The position numbers and the translations under genes are program-made. Source: an uncultured Erysipelotrichales bacterium (GTDB lineage Bacteria; Bacillota_I; Bacilli_A; Erysipelotrichales; Coprobacillaceae). From it: DNA of 9,412 nucleotides. Under the pieces are notes generated by a model. That model had not been told where the DNA came from, searched no databases, and saw nothing but the letters and a program-made list of their open reading frames with translations. Below are positions 1 to 5,502 of this stretch, one piece after another (the first letter of the stretch is position 1; the number at the start of each line of letters is the position of its first letter). The stretch covers positions 1 to 9,412 of the forward strand of contig CAJUJC010000066.1 of NCBI GenBank assembly GCA_910586805.1, written 5' to 3'.

Positions 1-2
1 GA

Positions 3-62
3 AAAGGTTCATGTCATATTTTAAAAGTAAGAAAATATGGTGGGAAGAAAGTTATTGATTAA
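3..62 (+). CDS. C-terminal tail of an upstream gene (partial)
   Basis: Reading frame 3 is open from the window edge to TAA at 60-62 and gives a tail ending in RKYGGKKVID. Its codons (ggt, tca, tta, aga, gta) match the usage of the neighbouring genes. A second open frame ends at TGA 56-58 but needs agg, two tgg codons and a TGA stop, which is less typical here. A terminator hairpin begins at the stop codon, which supports a gene ending here. The family cannot be recognised from 19 residues. Confidence 0.4.
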   Translation, partial: KGSCHILKVRKYGGKKVID

Positions 63-87
63 AGTGGATTATTCCACTTTTTTATTT
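61..87 (+). terminator. Intrinsic terminator of the upstream gene
   Basis: There is an 8-bp perfect stem, AAAGTGGA (61-68) and TCCACTTT (73-80), with a TTAT loop, followed by a T-rich run. The left arm overlaps the stop codon of the partial upstream gene. It separates that gene from the rsmH2-like operon. Confidence 0.75.
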
Positions 88-118
88 ATGATAAAATATA
101 GATATTTTAAAAATAATA

Positions 119-146
119 TTGATTTAAGAAGTTAAAATATGATAAT
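119..146 (+). promoter_or_regulatory. Putative promoter of the rsmH2-like operon
   Basis: TTGATT (119-124) and GATAAT (141-146) are separated by 16 bp and lie just upstream of the ribosome site AAAGGAG (154-160). The predicted leader is only about 20 nt. An alternative TAAAAT -10-like element lies near 90, so the assignment is moderate. Confidence 0.4.
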
Positions 147-169
147 TTTTAATAAAGGAGTAAAAAGTC

Positions 170-1219
170 ATGAGTGAAGAAAAGATACATAAAAGAAGAA
201 AAAGATATAAAGGAACACATCCTAAAAATTTTAATGAAAAATATAAAGAATTAAATCCAGAGCTATATCCTGAAACAATTGAAAAAGTGATAGCTAAAGG
301 AAGTACACCTGCTGGTATGCATATTTCTATTATGGTTAATGAAATATTAGAATTTTTGGATATTCAAGAAGGACAAGTTGGTTTGGATTGCACTTTAGGA
401 TATGGAGGACATACTTCACATATGCTAGAAAAATTAAATCATAAAGGACATCTTTATGCATTAGATATTGATCCTATTGAAATTGTGAAAACAAGAGAAA
501 GGTTAAAGAATAAAGGTTATGGAGAAGATATTTTAACTATTATTCAAACGAATTTTAGAAACATTGATGAAGTTTCAAAAAATGTGGGAAAGTTTGATTT
601 TGTATTAGCTGATTTAGGTGTATCTTCTATGCAAATAGATAATCCTGAAAGAGGTTTTTCTTATAAAAAAGAAGGTCCTTTGGATTTAAGATTAAATCCT
701 GAAATGGGAAAACCAGCTTCACAAATATTAAAAGAACTTACCAAAGAGGAATTACAAAATATATTTGAGGAAAATGCTGATGAACCCTATGCAAAGGAAA
801 TTGCAAGAAATATTGATTCTTTTATGAAATCTGGTTTTGAAATCACAACGACTCAACAGCTTTATAAAGTCATTGAAAAAACATTATCATTTATAGATGA
901 TAAAAATAAAAAAGATATTATTAATAAAACATCTGCTCGTATTTTTCAGGCATTAAGAATAGAAGTGAATCAAGAATTTGAAGTTTTATACGACTTTGTA
1001 GAAAAACTTCCTTATGTTTTAAAACCTGGTGGAAAAGTTGCTATATTAACGTTTCATTCTGGTGAAGATAGAATCGTGAAAAAATCTTTTAAGGAAATGA
1101 AAAGGTTAGGAATTTATGAAGATGTTTCAAGAAATGTTATTAGACCTTCAATGGAAGAATGTCGAAATAATTCAAGGGCAAAATCTACCAAAATGAGGTG
1201 GGCCATAAAATCTTTATAG
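170..1219 (+). CDS. rsmH2: RsmH-family 16S rRNA methyltransferase, extended paralogue (RsmH2 type)
   Basis: A SAM-dependent methyltransferase of the RsmH/MraW family, which N4-methylates C1402 of 16S rRNA at the decoding site. Visible motifs are the SAM loop DCTLGYGGHT (73-82; canonical members have GGGG), ALDIDP (97-102), DLGVSSMQID (148-157), RGFSY and EGPLDLRLN (161-176), RIFQALRIEVNQEFE (257-271), GGKVAILTFHSGEDR (287-301) and a basic tail NSRAKSTKMR (334-343). It is 349 residues against about 310 for the classical enzyme. The excess is a Lys/Arg-rich N-terminal extension of about 50 residues ending KGSTPAGMHISIMV, which replaces the usual HxPV start. I recognise this form from proteins named RsmH2 in some Clostridia. 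It is not beside ftsL/pbp/mra cell-division genes, so a classical rsmH probably exists elsewhere. The start is set by AAAGGAG, 9 nt upstream of the ATG. Whether the target is C1402 or another base is not shown here. Confidence 0.9.
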   Translation: MSEEKIHKRRKRYKGTHPKNFNEKYKELNPELYPETIEKVIAKGSTPAGMHISIMVNEILEFLDIQEGQVGLDCTLGYGGHTSHMLEKLNHKGHLYALDIDPIEIVKTRERLKNKGYGEDILTIIQTNFRNIDEVSKNVGKFDFVLADLGVSSMQIDNPERGFSYKKEGPLDLRLNPEMGKPASQILKELTKEELQNIFEENADEPYAKEIARNIDSFMKSGFEITTTQQLYKVIEKTLSFIDDKNKKDIINKTSARIFQALRIEVNQEFEVLYDFVEKLPYVLKPGGKVAILTFHSGEDRIVKKSFKEMKRLGIYEDVSRNVIRPSMEECRNNSRAKSTKMRWAIKSL

Positions 1220-1235
1220 AAAAGGAGGTATATGT

Positions 1236-2651
1236 ATGAGTGAAAATATTGCTTTGAAATTTGATTTTAGACACTGGATTCAAGAACAGGTTCATGAAGA
1301 ATATGATATTGTTTTGGAAAATAATAATCATATTCAATTAATAACTGAATATGGTGATGCTTCTATTCATTTTATTGAAATAGAAGACAATACAATTGTT
1401 GAGTTTCATATAACTGCAAAAAAAGATGGTGCTACTAAGTTCTATTTACATTTTGAGTTAAATGATGAAGATCATGCCAAACAATTGTTTTATGAAATGG
1501 TAGAAACACTTATTCATTTGAAAGCGGAGAAAACTTTACAGGTTTTATTATCTTGTTCAGCAGGATTAACAACATCAATGTTTGCAGAAAATTTGAATTC
1601 AGTTGCTGAGATGGCTGGATTGGACTATCATTTTCATGCTGTTTCTTATTTAAGCATTTATGAAGTTGTAGAGAATTATGATGTTATCTTAATTGCTCCT
1701 CAAATTGGTTATATGTTAAAACGTTTAAAAGAAAGTTTACCTAATAAACTTGTTTTACAGATACCGACTGCTATGTTTGCATCTTATGATGCACTTGCAA
1801 CAATTCAATTTGTACAAAAAGAGCTAGAAGCATTTCATGAAAGTGAAGAAAATGTGAAAGAAGAGTGTATATGTTGTTCTCAATGTGATCAACGTATTTT
1901 ATCTATTGTTTTGTTGACGAATAAAGCACAGACAAGAATTTATTATAGGTTATATGATAAAGATAATATTATTGATAGTCATTTAATTATTAAGCCTTCT
2001 ATGAATATTTATGATTTATATGATATTATTGATACTGTTTTATTGAAACATTCTTATATTGATGTGATTGGTATTGCGACTCCTGGTATTGTTGAGGATA
2101 ATAAACAATTAAGAAATCCAGGTGATGGGAAACTTATTGATATTCATAATGATTTTGAAAAGAAATATAATATAAAAGTTTTTGTCTATAATAATGCCAA
2201 TGCTGCAACAGTTGGATTTTCTTTAGAACATCCAGAATATCAAAATATTGTTTTTCACACACAGCCTTTTGGATTTGGTGTTGGGGGACAAGGCGTTTTG
2301 ATTGATGGTAAAATCGTTCGAGGTAAAAATGGTATTACAGGAGAAATAAGATATTTTTTAAGACGTATGCAATTATCAGATGAAGCAAATAAACTTGCAT
2401 GGACACAACAAGGAGCTTTGGAGTTAATTACAAAATCTCTTTTGCCTACAATTGCTATTGTAGGTCCTGATGCTTTAGCAATTTATGCCCCAATGACTCC
2501 TGATATGAATGAAATAAAAAATGCTTTAAAGTCATTTATATCGGAAGAATTTTTACCTGAATTTTATTGTATTAAAGAACCAAGTTCCTATATGCTAAGT
2601 GGCATAACAAAATTATGTGTTGATTATCTTGAAAGAGAAAATGAGTTTTAA
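1236..2651 (+). CDS. PTS EIIB-like / degenerate ROK-kinase fusion protein
   Basis: A 471-residue protein with three parts. Residues 1-98 are an unrecognised alpha/beta region. Residues 100-198 resemble a lactose/cellobiose-type PTS EIIB: LLSCSAGLTTS puts Cys107 where EIIB carries its phospho-cysteine. After a Cys-rich linker (Cys211, 213, 214, 217), residues 219-471 resemble a ROK sugar kinase: GIATPGIV (279-286), NNANAA (319-324), GVGGQGVLIDGKIVRG (348-363) and GITGE (366-370). The DxGGT phosphate loop is replaced by LLTNK, the catalytic Asp of NDAN is Asn320, GEIGH is GEIRYF, and no CxCGxxGCxE zinc motif exists. Sugar phosphorylation is therefore unlikely. I infer a sugar- or PTS-state sensor, but no HTH or other output domain is seen. 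AAAGGAGGT (1221-1229) sits in the 16-nt gap after the rRNA methyltransferase gene, so the two are co-transcribed. No EIIA, EIIC or HPr gene is in the window. Confidence 0.7.
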   Translation: MSENIALKFDFRHWIQEQVHEEYDIVLENNNHIQLITEYGDASIHFIEIEDNTIVEFHITAKKDGATKFYLHFELNDEDHAKQLFYEMVETLIHLKAEKTLQVLLSCSAGLTTSMFAENLNSVAEMAGLDYHFHAVSYLSIYEVVENYDVILIAPQIGYMLKRLKESLPNKLVLQIPTAMFASYDALATIQFVQKELEAFHESEENVKEECICCSQCDQRILSIVLLTNKAQTRIYYRLYDKDNIIDSHLIIKPSMNIYDLYDIIDTVLLKHSYIDVIGIATPGIVEDNKQLRNPGDGKLIDIHNDFEKKYNIKVFVYNNANAATVGFSLEHPEYQNIVFHTQPFGFGVGGQGVLIDGKIVRGKNGITGEIRYFLRRMQLSDEANKLAWTQQGALELITKSLLPTIAIVGPDALAIYAPMTPDMNEIKNALKSFISEEFLPEFYCIKEPSSYMLSGITKLCVDYLERENEF

Positions 2652-2945
2652 TAGTTATTTGAAAACTGTTTTTCTATTTGAGTTTTTCACAAAAAGAGAT
2701 TGTTTTCTTTTCTATATTTAGAAAATTTTAAATATAATTTATTGATTTATGTATGATATTAAATGGTTATTTATATTACTATTAAACATATAGATAAATT
2801 GAAAGTTTATGAAGATGTTTAAATAAATATAAATAACATAATAGTTGATATATGGAATAGAATTAAATATTATGTTTATACTTGAAAATGAGTAGGTTGA
2901 ATATTATAATCTACTTGTAAATTAGATAGCATTGTATCAAATGCA
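2652..2945. other. AT-rich gene-free stretch
   Basis: No ORF with a ribosome site is visible on either strand. The only structure seen is a weak hairpin at 2891-2915 (AGTAGGTT/AATCTACT, one G-U pair) without a T-run. The first credible terminator for the upstream operon is at 2946-2980, leaving a 3' untranslated region of about 300 nt or an unseen regulatory RNA. Confidence 0.5.
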
Positions 2946-2980
2946 AAAAGGTTAGAGTTGTAGCTCTAACCTTTTCTATA
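2946..2980. terminator. Bidirectional intrinsic terminator
   Basis: A perfect 12-bp stem, AAAAGGTTAGAG (2946-2957) and CTCTAACCTTTT (2964-2975), with a 6-nt loop. T-runs exist on both strands: CCTTTT then CTATAGTTTTT on plus, and CCTTTTT on minus. It probably ends the EIIB/ROK transcript on plus and the small-peptide transcript on minus. Confidence 0.85.
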
Positions 2981-2995
2981 GTTTTTAGAGTGGAC

Positions 2996-3023
2996 TTAAC
3001 ACTAGGCTAGTTATCGTTATAAA
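2996..3023 (+). promoter_or_regulatory. Possible antisense-RNA promoter
   Basis: TTAACA (2996-3001) and TATAAA (3018-3023) are separated by 16 bp; each matches consensus at 5 of 6 positions. A transcript starting near 3030 would run antisense through the small membrane-peptide ORF. That is where an RNA antitoxin would be expected in a type I unit. This is inferred from sequence alone. Confidence 0.35.
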
Positions 3024-3034
3024 TGTTTGTCTAA

Positions 3035-3097
3035 TCATTTGCATATGTAATAAACAATTACACCTGCCATAACAGCTATTACTAAATCAGATAACAT
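3035..3097 (-). CDS. Small hydrophobic membrane peptide, type I toxin-like, apparently truncated
   Basis: The minus strand encodes 20 residues, MLSDLVIAVMAGVIVYYICK, from an ATG with a perfect GGAGG (minus 3109-3105) at 7-nt spacing. Nearly the whole peptide is one transmembrane helix. The next codons after the TGA read LDKHL then TAA (ending at 3017). If the TGA were TGG, the product would be 26 residues ending YYICKWLDKHL. I recall short Firmicute peptides with a YYICKWLD end, so this TGA looks like a Trp-to-stop change. Other genes here read TGG as Trp and need no TGA recoding. The promoter, Shine-Dalgarno hairpin, end-to-end pairing and terminator look intact, which resembles type I toxin mRNAs. 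It may be a genuine 20-residue peptide or a disarmed toxin; toxicity itself is inference. Confidence 0.55.
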   Translation of the reverse strand: MLSDLVIAVMAGVIVYYICK

Positions 3098-3104
3098 CGT
3101 AACA

Positions 3105-3121
3105 CCTCCTTTTAAGGGAGG
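3105..3121 (-). promoter_or_regulatory. Hairpin sequestering the small peptide's Shine-Dalgarno
   Basis: On the minus-strand RNA, CCUCC (3121-3117) can pair with the Shine-Dalgarno GGAGG (3109-3105) across a 7-nt loop, hiding the ribosome site of the 20-residue ORF. An anti-Shine-Dalgarno directly upstream is a known device in type I toxin mRNAs that delays translation. Confidence 0.6.
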
Positions 3122-3136
3122 AACGATAACATTGTT

Positions 3137-3165
3137 ATTATACTATATATGGAAAAATGTAATAA
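3137..3165 (-). promoter_or_regulatory. Promoter of the small membrane peptide
   Basis: On the minus strand, TTATTA (3165-3160) and a perfect TATAAT (3142-3137) are 17 bp apart. The -35 is weak (3 of 6). The predicted start near 3130 gives a leader of about 33 nt that begins with the inverted-repeat arm. Confidence 0.6.
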
Positions 3166-3226
3166 TTTATTTTTGTGTATTATAAAAAATAAATAGCTAT
3201 TTGAATTTAATGGCTTAATATAAAAT

Positions 3227-3263
3227 AAAAAGTCTTGATTTTATCAAGACTTTTTATATTTTT
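3227..3263. terminator. Terminator (left copy of the duplicated 3' end)
   Basis: A 13-bp stem, AAAAAGTCTTGAT (3227-3239) and ATCAAGACTTTTT (3243-3255), with a nominal 3-nt loop and T-rich flanks on both sides. It has the same form as the terminator at 5431-5459. Two adjacent positions are swapped in both arms, so pairing is preserved. It stands 21 nt from the gene-end remnant, exactly as the right copy does from the intact gene. Confidence 0.85.
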
Positions 3264-3276
3264 GTTAAAGGTTGTA

Positions 3277-3298
3277 ATTATTTACAAGCTTCTTCGAT
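3277..3298. repeat. Direct repeat, left copy (end of GGGtGRT gene)
   Basis: These 22 bp are identical to 5481-5502, which spans the stop codon and last codons of the intact GGGtGRT gene. Both copies have the same orientation. Together with the neighbouring terminators they bracket the DUF488 cassette, so it may be an attachment-site-like duplication or a trace of gene duplication. Confidence 0.85.
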
Positions 3299-3313
3299 TG
3301 AAACGGTTAGCAT
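3278..3313 (-). pseudogene. Remnant of a second GGGtGRT gene 3' end
   Basis: Read on the minus strand in the same frame as the intact gene, this encodes MLTVSIEEACK then TAA. The intact protein ends GMTVAVAVAIEEACK then TAA. The alignment holds over the last residues with one 4-residue deletion. Upstream of 3313 no further similarity is visible by eye. It is a fragment and makes no functional protein. Confidence 0.7.
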
Positions 3314-3509
3314 TTTCCTAAATGAATTTTTAAGTCTATTTAGGCTTATTTAAGTGTCACCAAATCTTATTAAGTTTCTAAAATTCAAATCATTTAAAAT
3401 ATTAGCTGATTTGTGTGCAATGAGTGTGTAACCCACACAGTTTTATAAAGTTGTAAGAAATTCTTAGATGTAGTATAAATATTTAATATAGTTTTGAATA
3501 AGTAAAATA
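3314..3509. other. Left inner flank of the cassette, no gene seen
   Basis: No supportable ORF. Small symmetrical elements are present: CCTAAAT/ATTTAGG arms (3317-3323 and 3338-3344), TGTGT/ACACA arms around 3425-3439, and the near-palindrome TAAGAAATTCTTA (3454-3466). Any could be a recombination or regulatory site, but all are short for so AT-rich a stretch. Confidence 0.4.
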
Positions 3510-3538
3510 TTTAAATTTTATTACAAAAATGTTATACT
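3510..3538 (+). promoter_or_regulatory. Putative promoter of the DUF488/dual-OB cassette
   Basis: TTTAAA (3510-3515) and TATACT (3533-3538) are 17 bp apart, and TG at 3530-3531 makes an extended -10 (TGTTATACT). This gives a leader of about 130 nt before the first gene. No obvious operator or riboswitch is seen in the leader. Confidence 0.5.
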
Positions 3539-3672
3539 ATTAGTAATTAGTAGAAACATTAATAAAACTAAGGTTATTAAGATATTTAAATTATAACATA
3601 AGTAGTGCATTTGTTTACTTATAAATTACAAATGAATAAAACATGGTTATGGTTGGAGGTGTTTGATAATTT

Positions 3673-4293
3673 ATGCAAACAGATATTTTTACAATTGGAT
3701 ATACTGGCTTTAAAATAGATGAATTTATAGATGTTTTGAAAATATACAAAGTTAATGCGGTAGTTGATGTGAGAAGTTATCCTTTTTCAAAGTATTACTC
3801 TGATTATAATTCAGATACATTAGAAAACACATTAAAAAAAAGTGATATATCTTATAGGCTTTATGATAAAGAATTTGGTGCAAGACAAAAAGACTACGCA
3901 TTTTATGATGAGAATAATCAGTTTGATTTAACTCTTTTTTCAAAATCAGAGCAGTTTAAAAGAGGTATGAAGCGAATAAAAAAAGGTACAAATAGTGGCT
4001 TTCGAATTGCACTTATGTGTGCTGAAAAAAATCCGATTGAATGTCATAGAGCAGTTTTGGTAGGTAGGGAGCTTAGTTTGGTTGGGTTTAATGTATTGCA
4101 CATTATTAATAAAAATAAAATTATAACAGAGAAGCAACTAGAGGAAGAATTAGTTGATATTTATTTTCCTGAAAAAGATCAGTTATCACTTTTTAATAAT
4201 GATAATCTATCTCTGTCCAAACAAATACAAAAATCAATCGAGATGCAAAGAAAAAAAATTGCTTATCACGAGAAGGAGTTATTAAATGAATAA
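3673..4293 (+). CDS. DUF488 family protein, first of cassette
   Basis: A 206-residue DUF488 protein of unknown biochemical activity. Family marks are TIGY (7-10), DVRSYPFSK (32-40), FGARQKD (68-74) and the signature MCAEKNPIECHR (115-126), with Cys116, Glu118, Cys124, His125 and Arg126, a set that could form an active site or bind metal. Residues 150-206 are a charged helical tail beyond the core, including LSLFNNDN and a Lys-rich end. The ATG is preceded by GGAGG (3655-3659) at a rather long 13-nt spacing; an in-frame TAA two codons upstream of the ATG rules out an earlier start. The gene overlaps the next by 8 nt, so translation is coupled. Cytoplasmic: no signal peptide or membrane helix. 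From its partners I infer action on nucleic acid or nucleotides, which the sequence does not prove. Confidence 0.85.
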   Translation: MQTDIFTIGYTGFKIDEFIDVLKIYKVNAVVDVRSYPFSKYYSDYNSDTLENTLKKSDISYRLYDKEFGARQKDYAFYDENNQFDLTLFSKSEQFKRGMKRIKKGTNSGFRIALMCAEKNPIECHRAVLVGRELSLVGFNVLHIINKNKIITEKQLEEELVDIYFPEKDQLSLFNNDNLSLSKQIQKSIEMQRKKIAYHEKELLNE

Positions 4294-4726
4294 GTTATAT
4301 ACAATAGGTTTCACAAAAAAGAAAGCGGAAGATTTTTTTGAAATCCTTAAATCAAATAATATTGAAAAGATTATAGACATAAGGTTAAATAATACTTCTC
4401 AATTAGCTGGATTTTCAAAATACCCTGATATTGAATTTTTTTTAAATGAAATATTAAATGTTAAATACAGTCATGACTCATTTCTTTCTCCACTTGAAAG
4501 CACTTTAAAAAAGTACAAGAAGAAGCAAATATCATGGGATAGTTATGTACAAGAATTTAATGATACAATGGAGGAAAGGAAAATAAATGAATATATTTTA
4601 AATAAGTATAGTAGTGATGATAATATTTGTTTGCTATGTAGTGAAGCTTCTCCAGTAAATTGTCACAGAAGTATTGTTTCAAAAATTTTCAGAGAAGTAT
4701 TTGATTGTGAAATAATTGATTTGTAA
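4286..4726 (+). CDS. DUF488 family protein, second subtype
   Basis: A compact 146-residue DUF488 protein, clearly a different subtype from its neighbour. It has TIGF (6-9), DIRLNNTSQLAGFSK (31-45) in place of the DVRSxPxS loop, and CLLCSEASPVNCHR (115-128) matching the Cys-x-Glu...Cys-His-Arg signature. It stops just after the core domain, without the tail of the first protein. The start lies inside the end of the upstream gene (ATGAATAA overlap), with AAGGAG at 4273-4278 and 7-nt spacing. Two divergent DUF488 copies in tandem suggest a heteromeric complex rather than redundancy, which is inference. No catalytic function is established. Confidence 0.85.
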   Translation: MNKLYTIGFTKKKAEDFFEILKSNNIEKIIDIRLNNTSQLAGFSKYPDIEFFLNEILNVKYSHDSFLSPLESTLKKYKKKQISWDSYVQEFNDTMEERKINEYILNKYSSDDNICLLCSEASPVNCHRSIVSKIFREVFDCEIIDL

Positions 4727-4746
4727 AAGAAAGAGGGTGAAATAAT

Positions 4747-5355
4747 ATGAAGTTATTAGTATTGGCAAAATCATCAAAACATGGTAATTATTGTTTGGCA
4801 GGATTAAATCTTGATACTTACAAATTTGTAAGGATTTTAGGGAGTGGAGAATATGGTGCATTTTTGGATTCTGATTGCAAATTAGATAATGGCAAGAAAA
4901 TTAGTTTGTTAGACTGTATTGAAATAAATTTAAAAAAGGAAAATGATAATCATGCACAAACTGAAAATTATAGTTGTGTCTCTAAAACAGCTACTTATTG
5001 CTGCAAATACTCATATCAACGCTTGATAGATTTATATCAAGATACTTTAATTACAGATTCTTTTGTTAAAAAAAGTGAGCCAATAGGGTATTTAACAAGA
5101 AATAATTATAAAACAGTATCACATTCTTTAGAATTGATAAAGGTAAATAATTTAACTGTTTATCCAAATTGGACTTGTTCATTTGATTTTAAAGGAGAGA
5201 AGTATTGTTTTATGAAAATTACAGATTTTAATTTTAAAAATAAATCATGTAATTATTCTTGTGCTTATTTATTAGTCAGTTTATCTGGTGAAGATCGCTA
5301 CACTTTAGAAAACAATAAATTTTATGTGTTTGTTTCTTCGATATTTGTTGATTAA
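4747..5355 (+). CDS. Dual OB domain-containing protein
   Basis: A 202-residue protein recognised by the N-terminal pattern AKSSKHGNYCLAGLNL (7-22), FVRI (27-30), LLDCIEI (54-60) and QTEN (71-74). This matches the dual-OB family consensus roughly A-S-K-x-G-x-C-x-AG, W-I-R, LLD-V-E, QTEN. The C-terminal LVSLSGED (176-183) fits the second OB fold. OB folds often bind nucleic acid, but the ligand of this family is not known to me. It has 10 cysteines (16, 44, 57, 77, 85, 86, 144, 154, 168, 172), which is high for so AT-rich a coding sequence; only Cys16 is part of the pattern I recall. It follows the second DUF488 gene by 20 nt with a modest ribosome site (GAGGGTG, 4733-4739). It is the last gene of the cassette and is convergent with the GGGtGRT gene. 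Confidence 0.75.
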   Translation: MKLLVLAKSSKHGNYCLAGLNLDTYKFVRILGSGEYGAFLDSDCKLDNGKKISLLDCIEINLKKENDNHAQTENYSCVSKTATYCCKYSYQRLIDLYQDTLITDSFVKKSEPIGYLTRNNYKTVSHSLELIKVNNLTVYPNWTCSFDFKGEKYCFMKITDFNFKNKSCNYSCAYLLVSLSGEDRYTLENNKFYVFVSSIFVD

Positions 5356-5430
5356 TGCTGGGATAGTAGAGATTGTATGTCCATGTTTAATTATATAAAA
5401 TAAGTAAGAGTATTTAGATAATTTATGCAA

Positions 5431-5464
5431 AAAAAGTTCTGATTTAATCAGAACTTTTTGTGTT
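5431..5464. terminator. Convergent terminator (right copy)
   Basis: A 13-bp stem, AAAAAGTTCTGAT (5431-5443) and ATCAGAACTTTTT (5447-5459), with T-rich tails on both strands. It can end both the cassette transcript on plus and the NifU-like/GGGtGRT transcript on minus. Its form and 21-nt distance to the gene end match the left copy at 3227-3255. Confidence 0.85.
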
Positions 5465-5480
5465 TTCGTGTAAATATATG

Positions 5481-5502
5481 ATTATTTACAAGCTTCTTCG
5501 AT
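5481..5502. repeat. Direct repeat, right copy (intact gene end)
   Basis: Identical to 3277-3298 over 22 bp, in the same orientation. Here it covers the stop codon and last six codons (IEEACK) of the intact GGGtGRT gene, so it belongs to functional coding sequence. The left copy is only a fragment. Confidence 0.85.

Larger units (their letters stand above)
3010..3130 (-). repeat. 9-bp inverted repeat enclosing the small-peptide mRNA
   Basis: GTTATCGTT (3010-3018) and AACGATAAC (3122-3130) are perfect complements on either side of the ORF. On the minus-strand transcript the first arm would lie at or near the 5' end predicted from the TATAAT at 3142-3137. The second arm lies just after the full-length reading frame. 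The two could form a 5'-3' long-distance helix, as in several type I toxin mRNAs. Confidence 0.6.

Noticed and set aside
2735..2800. Short frame MYDIKWLFILLLNI near 2750 as a possible small membrane peptide
   Set aside because: No ribosome site upstream, and composition explains its hydrophobicity.
3035..3037. TGA read as Trp (code change)
   Set aside because: Trp is encoded by TGG in several genes, and the large genes contain no in-frame TGA, so standard reading is sufficient.
3010..3130. Terminal inverted repeats of a small insertion element (MITE)
   Set aside because: The 9-bp arms coincide with the predicted mRNA start and the ORF end, and no flanking target duplication was seen, so RNA end pairing explains them better. 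Not fully excluded.
3277..3298. tRNA-type attachment site
   Set aside because: The repeat is the end of a protein gene; no tRNA fold is present there or elsewhere in the window.
3752..4137. Two minus-strand frames of 63 codons opposite the first DUF488 gene
   Set aside because: They lie antisense to a clear family gene, have no ribosome site and read like the reverse of AT-rich coding sequence.
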